Notes under the pieces: model-generated
Told to the model about the DNA's origin: nothing
What the model saw: the letters and a program-made list of their open reading frames with translations, nothing else
The model's database searches: none
NCBI GenBank assembly: GCA_003049435.1
Contig: PYSQ01000003.1
Location: 1-64,000, forward strand
Direction: 5' to 3'
Source: Nakataea oryzae
Lineage: Eukaryota; Ascomycota; Sordariomycetes; Magnaporthales; Magnaporthaceae
DNA length: 64,000 bases
In this document: in pieces, positions 1-9,881 of the stretch
Position numbering within the stretch: the stretch's first letter is position 1
Layout: each line of letters begins with the position of its first letter
Program-made: the position numbers and the translations under genes

Positions 1-52
1 CCCCAGCGCTGAGCCGAACGCCTACCCCCCTCCTTCCTCCGCCACCCCCGGC

Positions 53-1984
53 TTACACCACCTCGCAGACCCTGACCCGGCCGGCGGTCCAGGCGCGCAC
101 GCGCTTGCCGAAGAAGAAGAGCGCGGGGATGCCCAGCGCGACGACGATCATGGCCTCGCCGTAGATGGCAAACGTCGCGAGCGGGCCGTTCTCCTGCACC
201 CACACGACGGCGCGGCTGGCGAGGAAGAAGGCGACGGTGATGCGCATGCTGCCAACGTTTACCAGCACGGGCCCCGCCCACATGGGGTAGCTCTCGACGG
301 CGAGGACGTTGCCGAGCGTCAGGACGGTCAGGTAGGCAAAGATGATGAGGAAGCTGGCCAGCAGCAGCACGGCCCAGTGCATGTGCTGCGCCGCGGCGGC
401 GCCGAAGAGGAAGACGCCCGCGATGCCCAGGGCGAAGGGGAGGATGAAGTTTGGCAGGTTGTCCTCGGCCTCGCGCACGGCCAGGTGCTTGGCCGGGGTG
501 GTGGTGGTGGTGGTGGTGGTGGTAGCGCCAGCAGCTGTAGCAGCAGCAGCAGCGGCAGCAGCAGCAGCAGCAGCCGCGCCTTTACTGCAGCGCCGCCGCG
601 TGACAAATAGCGACACGCGGTCGGCGACGGGGCCGGCAAAGATGTAGACGAAGAGCGCGGCCAGCACAAACGGCAGGACGCCCAGCCCCGTCAGGTCGAA
701 CCGCCAGCCCTGGGCCAGCAGCGCGAACGAGAGGATCTGGGTCGAGGCCTGCGTGGCCACCAGCATGGCCGAGTTGGCCAGCGTGGTCCAGATCACGACG
801 GGCAGCAGCGTCGTGCGCAGCGTGTCGAGCATGGCTGCGCCCGCCTCGCGCCACGCGAAGCCGCAGGTGAAGACGCCCACGTCGTCCCATCTCGTCCGGG
901 CCGGGTACCGGTCCGCGTCCACCTGCGGCCGGTCCTCCCCCGGTCTGATGTTGTAGACGTTTTGGCCCACTGCAAAGGAGGTTGTGTGTCAGCACATCAC
1001 CATGCTTCACATGCAAAAAAACAAAGCAACAAGTTGGCGCAAAGCAGGCAAGGCGAGAGCGACTTACTCAGCTCCTCCCTCGACCGTGTCCACTTGGTCT
1101 CGGGCAGGAAGAACAGCAGCAGCGCCCAGGCCAGGGAGCCGAACCCGGACGTGACCCAGTAGATCCAGCGCCAGCTGTGGTTGGCGGCGATGTACGGCGC
1201 CGCGATGCCGATCGCGATGATGATGATGCCCTGCGAGCTCACAATCGTCGACATCCACGTGTTGCGCTCGTGCAAAAAGAACATGTCCTGCACCACGAGC
1301 GGGATCAGGGCCTCGACGGCGCCGGCGCCCAGACCCTGCACCGCGCGCGCGGCCAGGTGCGACGTCAGGCTCGTGCTGAGCGCGGCCCAGACGCCGCCGG
1401 CGCACGCGCACGTCGACGCCAGCAGCATGACGGGCCGGCGCCCGACGGCCGTCGAGAGAGGCACGAGCAGGTAGCTGGCCACGCCGTTGGTCAGGAGCGG
1501 GATCGTCGCCAGCAGCGTCACGCGGCCCAGGTCCGGCGGGCGCACGCCGGGCGGCAGCACAGAGAGCGGGTTGCCAGGCGGGCCGTGGGCCGGGTGGGAG
1601 AAGTCGACGCTGCTGATGCTGCGCGGGTCCAGCCCCGCGTACTCGAGGATGAAGATGGGGATCAGCCCGCCCACGACCAGCTCGGCGCTGAGGGCCAGTG
1701 CCCCGACTGTTGTGTTTTGTTTGTTTGCCAAGTCAGCAGATGCCCTTGACGGGGCTTGGGGTTGGAGTCTGGGGTAGACGTGGCAGCTGTTGCTGCTTTG
1801 TAGACTCACAGAAGCACAGTATGGCGACTGCGAACCGCTTGCGCCAGATTGGGAGGTTCAGGGGATCTGCGGCAACAATGCCGGGTTAGCCAGCTCCGCT
1901 AGCCCTCGCTGCCTGGCGGGAGCACGCCGTAAAATACGTACCTCTGGGATCCGGCGTCGGCATCTTGTTGGGCGAGTTAGCCAT
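53..1984 (-). CDS. MFS transporter (DHA1-like), 4 exons
   Basis: Predicted plasma-membrane major facilitator transporter of 551 residues; the substrate is unknown. My model joins 1942-1984, 1810-1866, 1068-1706 and 53-969 on the minus strand. All donors and acceptors are GT/AG (GTACGT, GTGAGT, GTAAGT donors) and the phases agree. The N-terminus has the fungal signature DPLNLPIWRKRF, followed by hydrophobic segments and a sugar/drug-porter-like GRRPVM loop between the second and third helices. The central cytoplasmic loop contains a run of alanines followed by a run of threonines, encoded by GCN/ACN triplet repeats at about 496-580. Loops are where such expansions are tolerated, so the protein is probably functional. 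The start is the ATG at 1984, in frame with the motif. The substrate cannot be inferred from position; the neighbours are housekeeping genes. Confidence 0.85.
496..580 (-). repeat. Triplet microsatellite encoding poly-Thr/poly-Ala in the MFS loop
   Basis: A GGT run (about 496-524) is followed by CAG/CGG-type triplets (about 541-580) on the plus strand. Read on the minus strand they give thirteen alanines, a short linker and about nine threonines, in frame with the flanking transporter sequence. Such runs are prone to length change by slippage. Confidence 0.9.
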
Positions 1985-3960
1985 GTAAATGGACACCACC
2001 GATCGCAGGATGCTATGCAGTGTTGAGCCTGTCGTTTCTTACCGGGATCAACCGTATCCTTCCATCCTCCCTGTAGAGCTGGGTTGTGCCCACTACCTGT
2101 GTCTCATCCTCCTCCCCAGATATGATCGCGCCACTGTAGATCTCCTCCTCCTTCTCTTTCCTTTCCGCTGCAAGACTCGGCATTGCTTATGTTGGTGTGA
2201 GCTCGAGGTTGTACACGACCGCGTTGGAGGGGGGGACAAAGAAGAGCTGCTTGTCTGAGCTGCCAGGGACGCAACCCTGAGTCTATGGGGTACACGCAGG
2301 GTGATCTTGGCCGATATGTATATATATATATATCGACTTTCTTTTTATGGAAGGGAGAGCTCGGGCCCCTACTTACCCCTCACCAAGAGAACGACCCAGG
2401 AAGCCTTTGCCCGTTGCGCACAAGGGGAATCCGGGGCCAGCTGGTGCAAGTCCCGAAGGTTCAGGGGCGCTTACACGCGACCCTAGCATGGCACTTGGGT
2501 CGATCCGATCCCATTGCTGGGGCTAGCTTCGGCCGTTAGTGGTGAAAAGTCAAGAGCTACCGCCATTCTGCAGCTGTCTCCTTGCGCCTCCCACGCCCCG
2601 ACGTTGCCAAATCAAGTAGAGCTTCTCAGCTCGCACCATCGGCTCAGTCTGCCACCCTTAGGGGACCAAGCGCACCTTGTCCGTGCCAGAGGGAGTACCC
2701 GAGGTAACCCCTCCGATGTACTCGCATAACCCACTCGGAATAGGGGGAGGGGCATGGCATCTCAGCTCGTCATAGGTATACAGACATGAACGGCGAGCCA
2801 TCTGTCGCCATGCCTTGCCGTGCATCCTGCATGGCCGACCGAAGGCATGATTTGATGCGGAGCTGGGCCACAGTCACGGGGAGTGATGGGACGGAACATG
2901 TTTCTACACTATATAAAACAAAGCTAGGGCGGCTCAGAACCAGCCAGCCATGCGAGACGCGAAAATCAAACGTTGCTCTTTTGCAAACAGACGCCAGCAT
3001 TGAATCGAATCATGGGGGGTGGTAGTATGGACGTCGAGAGTCTTGATCCTGTGAGAGCTCGGCGTCCAACTCAGGGCCAAGAGACTAGAAATCCGAGGGG
3101 CTTGAGGCTGTTACGCCCTTTGCCACAATCCAAGAGCACACACCACTCAACGCTGCTGCTGATGCCGGCGTTAAGGTTCACTGCACAGCTGTTGGGACGG
3201 AAAAGCCAAACAAGGGGCGGCGCTGCAGAGACAAGCGCCTCGGTTAGCTTGCCAATGCCTCAGTCCTCGCTCTCCGCTCAGTCTCACCGCAACAGGATCC
3301 TGCAGCCGAACAGGAACAAGACAGGGCGAGCTAATCGGCAAGCCACGATTAGATGACATAGACTCCAATCGGGCGGCATTGCACCCCGAGTCGGGCAGGG
3401 ACGCAGACGAGCGGGTTTGGGCTGTGCTTGGCTGCGGAAAAGGGGACGTGCCGGAAAACCCATGACCAACAGCGTTGGTCAGTGTGGTCATAGAATGAGA
3501 ATGAACATGCCAGGGGTTGTGGAGGGAGCGGCCAGAGAAAAAGAGGTAAAAAAAAAAAAAAAAAGAAGACGCCCACAGACTAATTGCTGCCTAGGCTTGC
3601 TATATCGATTCCTCAATATGTGTTTCCCTTGATCTTGCCACTCTAAACGCCCTGCGACCCAGTGAAGAAACGAGTACAAAAATAAAAGTGAGATGCGATT
3701 CTGGACAACCAGAAAGCCAAACAGGCCCCAGAGGACGAAATGCGAACAAGATCTCCCCTGCGGGCGGCCACACATGGAAGGTGATGGGGTATGCCAAACT
3801 GAAAGCGGGCGAAAAACAGACGCTGCAAGCCCAATCCAGGTTTTTGATGCCATGCCATCTTCAGCTCGCGCCGCATCCAACGTCTCTACAAAGGACACAA
3901 AACAAACGATGCAGGTTCAGGCAGCACAGCCGCCTGAAATAGCCACCAGGTCCTCTCTGC
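1985..3960. other. Intergenic region, no gene seen
   Basis: Upstream of the MFS gene and downstream of UBC6. Only short unconvincing frames are present. It holds a TA-dinucleotide run at about 2315-2331 and an A-homopolymer at about 3546-3562. No RNA gene or transposon sequence was recognised. Confidence 0.6.
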
Positions 3961-4977
3961 TCACTTCCCCGACCCGAGGAGGCGGGCTATGAGGACGTAG
4001 ACAAAGATGAAGACCAATGAGAGGACGAATTTGTTGTGGTGCCAGAGCCAGCCCTGTCCGGCCTCCCGCCTCTGAACGACGGCGTCAACGACGGCCTGGG
4101 CCTGGTTGCCACTGCTCCCGGCGCCGATGCCGAGCTGGGGCCCGCAGCTGGCGGCCGAAGCCGCCCTCTGGCCCGTGGCCGGGTCAATGTCGTTCTTGCG
4201 CATCCACTCCCAGTTCTCGGCGTCAACGTCGGACCACTCGGCACGGAACTTGGCGCCGCCGTCGCCGGCCTTGACGTTGCCCTTCTGGGCCGGCCCCGTG
4301 GAACGGACGTGCGAGCCGCCGCCCGTTGAGTTCCACCAACGGGACCGAGAGGCGTGGAACTTGCGCTCGGCCTCGGTGGCCGAGACGGAGCCCGTCGTCA
4401 TCTCCTCCGACGTCATGAAGGAGAGGAGGCCGATCAGGATCGTCGACACCTCCCAGGCCGGGTTGAAGGCCCGGGGGTGGAAGTCCGAGATGGAGAGGCA
4501 GAGGCGTGTCGACGGCTGGAAGCGGCCCGAGGGCGTGTGCATGCGGATGGCGGGCGGCGCGAACGGGTAGTTGGGCGGGAACATCAGCGTGCCCCAGTAC
4601 TGGCCGCCATGGTAGGGGCTGTCCTCGGGACCTGTGATTATGTAGTGCCACCTGCTCGGCGCAAAGGCGGTGTCTCGGGTCAGCGTCTCGACGCCACTGC
4701 GTAGCAGTAGGCAGGGCAGGGCAGCACCACTCGCCCGCCGGCAACCTCAAGAGAGGCACAGGGGACGTACTCTAGGATGTTGGACTCTGACGGGTGTGCC
4801 GTGATGTATGGCGGGGGGTTCTTGGTAATGGACTTGTACTCAAGCGTGAGCTGTGACACGAGGGCGCCCCGGTTAGCAGCAGGCCTCACACGACCACCAG
4901 CGAGTGGCGGTGCAGGCTGAAGGGGCGGGTGACGGGGCACAGCGACGTACCCGCTTGATTGCTGCTTTGGAAGCCAT
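3961..4977 (-). CDS. UBC6: Ubiquitin-conjugating enzyme E2, Ubc6 type (ER tail-anchored)
   Basis: E2 enzyme of the ER-associated degradation pathway, 265 residues. Exons are 4951-4977, 4771-4850 and 3961-4651 (GTACGT donors, CAG acceptors, phases consistent). The first exon encodes only nine residues (MASKAAIKR). The UBC fold shows the Ubc6 features: the segment WHYIITGPEDSPYHGGQYWG, FPPNYPFAPPAIRMHTPSGRF, and the catalytic cysteine in LCLSISDFHP, where Ubc6-type enzymes diverge from the usual HPN triad. A charged linker of about 90 residues leads to a C-terminal hydrophobic segment (FVLSLVFIFVYVLIARLL) matching a tail anchor that would place the active site on the cytosolic face of the ER. 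Length is close to yeast Ubc6 (about 250). It is divergent from SAM50 across about 675 nt. Confidence 0.93.
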
Positions 4978-5652
4978 CGGGAAAGACTTGAGGGGCAGGC
5001 GGCAGAGGAAACGGAGATGGCGAGCAGCAGGGGGCTGTCGGTTGGCGGACGCAAATGAATGAGCGGAGGCCTGGAGGTTGCTGACGGTGAAGGACGGCAG
5101 CGACGAAGCGCAGAGAGTCGGTGGCCAGCGAGCGTGGTGGGTGGATTGAGATGCACGGCAAGGGGACGGTGACGAATGATTGATGGCAGCAGGGAAAAGG
5201 GGCCGCAAGGGCCGGACAACAACAACAATGGAATCGAAGTGGACGAATCTCGGACGCCGATGGGTCGCGGGAGCGAATGATGGGCAAGTCTGGATGATGA
5301 CGGATGGCGAGGTCGGGTCTGGCGGCGTCCACTGGGCGCGGTGGGCCTGCTGTCTGCTCTTTCGGCTGCGTGGCCAGGGTGTCGCAGACACGTGCCTCCA
5401 GACCCAGCCCAGGCACCGCCGTCGCCCGCGCGAGGGCCAAGTGACGCAGCGCCACGCGCCACACAGCCAGCCAGCCACACAGCGAGGCTTGGCCCGCCTC
5501 GATGCAATTTTGAGCGAGCCTACTGCAGCTCCGATCCGATCCGATCGCCCCTGCGCCGACGCTGGCCTCGCCGCCCCCCCCAACGACAGGGAGCCCGACG
5601 ACGACGAGTCGCGATACCACAACCGCCGGACCCAGAAGCCACCACTGCCGCC
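4978..5652. promoter_or_regulatory. Shared divergent promoter region of UBC6 and SAM50
   Basis: 675 nt between two start codons facing away from each other must hold both promoters. There is no clear TATA box. A direct GATCC/GATCG-type repetition lies near 5530. Long frames crossing this stretch lack codon structure and are shadows. Confidence 0.55.
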
Positions 5653-7533
5653 ATGGCGCCCCCCAGCCAGTTTGGCAGCGACCATGTATGCCTCGCCCGC
5701 AATGGCTCCCAGCCTGCCTCGCCCGCGGATCTGTGCTGACCCCGGAGACGGCACCCTGACAGGCCCTCGACAGCAGCATCGGCAAGCTCCAGGCCAATGC
5801 CGACGTGCTCGACCGGGAAGCCCACGCACGGGCACCTGCGGCGCTGGAGGAGCAGCAGAGGAGAGCGAGGCAGCTTGCGCTGGTGCGTGCATGATGGCAG
5901 CAGGGCCATCCACTTCCCCCAGGGCCCGATGCGCCTCCCCGGCGGCACCAGCACGCTTTGGGTAGCTCCGGAGCTGTGCGACTGACTCCTGGCGGCCACC
6001 AACAGCTGGCGCAGCAGATGGAAAGCCCTGCCACAATAGGCACGCTGCAGATCCACGGCGCCAAGAACACGAGAAAGGCCTTCCTTGCGCCCATCTTCGA
6101 CCCCCTCGTCGCGCCCGCCAACAATGCCGGCACCACCCTCGGCGACGTCCTCGGGCGGCTGCAGGAGGCCACCAACAAGCTGGACCGATTCGGTACGGGT
6201 GTCTGTCGCGCCCCCCATCTGCTTGGCGTGCCGACGCACCGGCCCTTCTAACCAGCCATGACCGCCTCTCACTGCAGAAATCTTCCACCCCGAGCCCAAG
6301 GTCTACCTGTCGAGCGCGCGCGACTCGGACCCGCTGGCGGCCGCGACCGACCTGGACATCGACATCCGCGTGGCCGAGCGGGGCCGCTTCATGCTGAACA
6401 CGGGCACGGACCTGGGCAACTCGGAGGGCTCGGCCTACGGCAACCTGCTGTGCCGCAACCTGTTTGGCGGCGCCGAGTCGCTCTCGCTCAACGCAAAGGC
6501 CGGCACCCGCACCCGCTCCGCCTACACAGCCTCCTTCTCGACCCCGATCAACGGCGACCCGGACATGCGCCTGTCGCTCGAGGGGCTCGCCTCGGCCACG
6601 GAGAAGCCCTGGGCCAGCCACGAGGAGGTGGTGCGCGGCGCCAACGCCCGCCTGGCCTGGCGCGACGCCCGCTCCGGCAACGCCCACACCCTCTCGCTCG
6701 GCTCCAACTGGCGCCAGCTGACGGGGCTGGCCGCCGCCGCCTCGCCCTCGGTCCGCGCCGACGCCGGCGACACCGTCAAGACGTCGCTCGCCCACTCCTT
6801 CACCCGCGACCGCCGCGACCGCCCCGTCCTGGCCCAGAGCGGCTACCTGCTCCGCACCACATCGGAACTGGCCGGCTGGGGCCCGCTCGGCGGCGACGTG
6901 TCCTTTGCCAAGACGGAGTTCGAGCTCGCTGGCGCCCAGCCCATCCCCCTCCCCGGCGTCCCCGCCGCCAAGACGGGCATCTCGGTCGGTGCGGGGCTCC
7001 GCCTCGGCCTACTCTGCCCGCTGCCGCTGGGCGGCTTCAGCGGCAAGGGTACCAAGGCCGCCGCCCCGAGCCGCATCAACGACCGCTTCCTGCTCGGTGG
7101 CCCCACCGACGTCCGGGGCTTCAAGTTGGGCGGGCTGGGCCCCAGGGACGGGCCCGACGCCCTGGGCGGCGACGTCCTCGCCGCCGGCGGCGTGCACATG
7201 CTGCTCCCGCTCCCCAGGGCCGGCGCCGCGTCGCCGCTCAGGCTGCAGTTCTTCGCCAACGGCGGCCGCCTGGTCGGCATCAAGAACAAGGGCAGCAAGA
7301 GCAAGGAGGGAGGCGAGGCCGGCGGCATGTCCTCGAGCGCTGTCGTGCAGGGCCTCAGGTCTGCCATCGCCGAGGTTTTCAGCGGCCTGCCCAGCCTGGC
7401 GGCTGGCGTCGGCGTCGTGTATGCGCACCCCGTCGCCCGGTTCGAGCTCAACTTTAGCCTGCCGTTCGTCATGAGGCGGGGCGAGGAGGGCCGCAAGGGG
7501 CTACAGGTCGGCGTTGGCATCAGCTTTCTGTAA
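5653..7533 (+). CDS. SAM50: SAM complex beta-barrel protein Sam50 (Omp85/BamA family)
   Basis: Core subunit of the mitochondrial sorting and assembly machinery, which inserts beta-barrel proteins into the outer membrane. My model is 531 residues in four exons: 5653-5685, 5763-5882, 6006-6192 and 6278-7533. The third exon could instead start at 6015 (in-frame CAG repeat), which would remove three residues. Exons 2 and 3 encode the single POTRA-like N-terminal domain (TLQIHGAKNTRKAFL, then LQEATNKLDRF joined to EIFHPEPKVYL). Exon 4 encodes the 16-strand barrel, including the conserved Omp85 loop FLLGGPTDVRGFKLGGLGP (VRGF motif) and a C-terminal amphipathic strand ending in GVGISFL. The length fits fungal Sam50 (about 480-520). 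The start is the only ATG giving an open first exon with a good donor (GTATGC). Confidence 0.88.
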
Positions 7534-8345
7534 GCTAAGGGATGTGAAAAAAAAATGGGGTACGTCTCAAGTTGAGAATGTCACAGACGCGGCGATCTCG
7601 AATTTGCCATTGAAGCAATGACACGTCTTGAAAAACAAAAGCACCCCAACTGGGACGAGCTGTATCAATATAATCCCAATTCTCTCTGTATCTAGAGACA
7701 GACGTCCGTTTTGCCCGCAGTTGCGGCCGTAGCCTCTGAGCCAGCGTTTCAGCTTAGCAGCCCAGATTTGCCATGGGCGATCACCATCAGAAGCCTTCGC
7801 TTCTTGGAGACTTTGATTTGTGGAAGCCTCGAATTTTCTCTGCCAAGGCTTGTGTCGCAACACGCACCAAAACTCTCTGCCACAGTCCTGAGTGGGTGGG
7901 TAAGATTTTGTTGGACAGAAGGTACATCTGATTCAATTGCTCGTCGCGCAAATATCACGCAGTACCTGGACTGCGCTCTCTCCATGTCGGAAGTTGGATG
8001 CCGATGTCCTTGGCCCGCCCCGGCTGCTTTTCCGCTCCCCCATGTCACTTACTCGGTGGGGGCGGCCCAGTTTCGGCAGTTGGCTGGCGATGGCGGGCAG
8101 GCTGCCAACAGAAACCCCCGCTCGAGGCGACCTCGCCGCCGGCTGCTGCCCTGTTCCCGGCGCGGCTGCCGGGAGCTTGAGCGACCATCTTTCGAGCGAG
8201 GATGACGGATAGTAGCGCAGGAGTTGGTTGGTTCTCGATCGTGGCTGAATCCTCTGGACCCCTCCTGCGCGTCTCACTGCTCAAGATAACGAGGCCCGAG
8301 AACTGAAGGAAAAAAAAGGCGACCATCCTGACAGCAGCCAACAAC
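7534..8345. other. Intergenic region between SAM50 and the monooxygenase
   Basis: Contains the 3' flank of SAM50 and the promoter of the FAD monooxygenase. No convincing ORF, RNA gene or repeat is visible. An A-rich stretch (about 8306-8318) lies shortly before the downstream ATG. Confidence 0.5.
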
Positions 8346-9707
8346 ATGTCGACAGAAACACAGTTCCCACGTCTCCCGCCGTCGGGCATCCGGGTCATCA
8401 TCGTCGGCGCCGGCTTCGGCGGGCTTGCGGCGGCCATCGAGTGCGACCGCAAGGGCCACGGCGTGACGCTGTTCGAGAAGCTCAGCGACATCGAGGAGAA
8501 CCAGCGGGTCGGCGACATCATCAGCTTCGACGCCAACGGCAGCAACGTCTTTGAGCGCTGGCCGGGCGTCATGGACGAGCTGCTCTCCATCTCGCGCGAC
8601 ACGGACCACCTGGACCTGTTTGACCACCGCGGCTCCTTCGTGACGCGCCAGTCCTTCGCGGCCGAGCGCCGCTGGGGCCAGCGCATCAACGGCCACCGCG
8701 GCCAGATCCACGCCGTGCTGTGGCGCCACGCCGTCGCCCGCGGCATCGACATCCGCCTCGGCTGCCGCGTCACCGACTACTTTGAGGACGCGGCCGGCGC
8801 CGGCGTCGAGGTGCTCTCGCCCGGCGGCGCCGCCCCCGAGCGCCACGTCACCGACGTCGTGCTGGCCGCCGAGGGCGTGCGCTCCCGCGGCCGCCGCATC
8901 GTGCTCGGCTTCGACGACAACCCAAAGTCGTCGGGCTACGCCGTCTACCGCGCCTGGTTCCCGTCCTCGTGCGTCGCCGACAACCCGGCCATCCGCCACT
9001 TCGCCGAGCCCGGCAGGGACATCCACCACGGCTTCATCGGGCGCGACATACACTTCCTGGCCTCGTCCATCGCCGGCGGCAAGGAGGTCAACTGGGTCTT
9101 TACGCACATCGACGACGGCAACATCGACGAGAGCTGGTCCTTCCCCGGCAAGGTGCCCGAGGCGCTCGCCTACCTGGAGGGCTGGTGCGACGTCGTGCGC
9201 GAGCTGGTCAAGGCCACGCCCGACGGCCGCCTGATCGACCACAAGCTCGTCTTCCGCGACCCGCTGCCGACCTTCATCTCGCCCGGCAGGCGCATCGCCC
9301 TCATCGGCGACGCCGCCCACCCGTTCCTGCCCACCTCGATCCAGGGCGCCAGCCAGTCCATGGAGGACGGCTCGACCCTGGCCGTGTGCCTGGAGCTGGC
9401 AGGCAAGAGCCGGGTGACGGAGGCGGTGCGCGCCTACGAGAAGATCCGCTACGAGCGCGTCCACGCCGCCCAGGCCACGGGCGTCGCCACCCGCGAGCGC
9501 TGGCACCGCGCCGACTGGGACGCCGTCCGCAAGGACCCGGGGTCGCTGCACCTCGTCCGCCACGAGTGGCTGCTCAACTTCAACGCCGAGGACCACGCGT
9601 ACAAGGTGTACAAGGACGTCGTCGCCGGGCTGGACGGCGGGGTCGAGGCGGCCGATAAGGCTCCGGTCGCAAGTGCGGCTGCAGTGGAAGTTGGAGTGTC
9701 GAGCTAG
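8346..9707 (+). CDS. FAD-dependent aromatic hydroxylase-like monooxygenase (salicylate hydroxylase type)
   Basis: Intronless 453-residue group A flavoprotein monooxygenase, probably cytosolic, expected to hydroxylate an aromatic acid or related compound using NAD(P)H and O2. The Rossmann motif IIVGAGFGGLAAAIE near residues 19-33 binds FAD. RINGHRGQIHAVLWRH (about residues 114-130) corresponds to the conserved R-x-x-L region. RIALIGDAAHPFLPTS from residue 314 is the second FAD-binding GD motif, followed by a Q-G-A-S-Q-S-M-E-D-G helix typical of the salicylate hydroxylase/6-hydroxynicotinate monooxygenase branch. Length is normal for the family. The start is the first ATG of the open frame, after AACAAC. 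It ends 174 nt from the convergent, damaged Zn2Cys6 regulator gene. The substrate is not known. Confidence 0.85.
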   Translation: MSTETQFPRLPPSGIRVIIVGAGFGGLAAAIECDRKGHGVTLFEKLSDIEENQRVGDIISFDANGSNVFERWPGVMDELLSISRDTDHLDLFDHRGSFVTRQSFAAERRWGQRINGHRGQIHAVLWRHAVARGIDIRLGCRVTDYFEDAAGAGVEVLSPGGAAPERHVTDVVLAAEGVRSRGRRIVLGFDDNPKSSGYAVYRAWFPSSCVADNPAIRHFAEPGRDIHHGFIGRDIHFLASSIAGGKEVNWVFTHIDDGNIDESWSFPGKVPEALAYLEGWCDVVRELVKATPDGRLIDHKLVFRDPLPTFISPGRRIALIGDAAHPFLPTSIQGASQSMEDGSTLAVCLELAGKSRVTEAVRAYEKIRYERVHAAQATGVATRERWHRADWDAVRKDPGSLHLVRHEWLLNFNAEDHAYKVYKDVVAGLDGGVEAADKAPVASAAAVEVGVSS

Positions 9708-9881
9708 CAAGGGGCTAGTATAGAAACTTGTAGTTGGAATAGAGATATATGCGCAAGATTGTGGGCTGAACCTAGAATTAAGAGTCTTGGAGTTCTTTTG
9801 ACCCGCCTGCCGTTGGTTTAGATCAATATCCTGTCCTCCCTTAATCGCACAGAAAACCGAGTACCTGACGACGCTGAAGGG

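Noticed and set aside
3349..3576. Phe-rich minus ORF near 3.5 kb as a membrane peptide
   Set aside because: The phenylalanine run is simply the translation of an A/T homopolymer; there is no other coding evidence.
4873..6795. A 640-codon minus-strand ORF over the UBC6-SAM50 interval
   Set aside because: It crosses the promoter and the antisense of SAM50, has Arg/Ala-rich GC-shadow composition and no motifs. Only its last codons coincide with UBC6 exon 1.
8274..9710. 478-codon minus ORF opposite the FAD monooxygenase
   Set aside because: Antisense shadow in GC-rich coding DNA. The plus frame carries the FAD-binding motifs.
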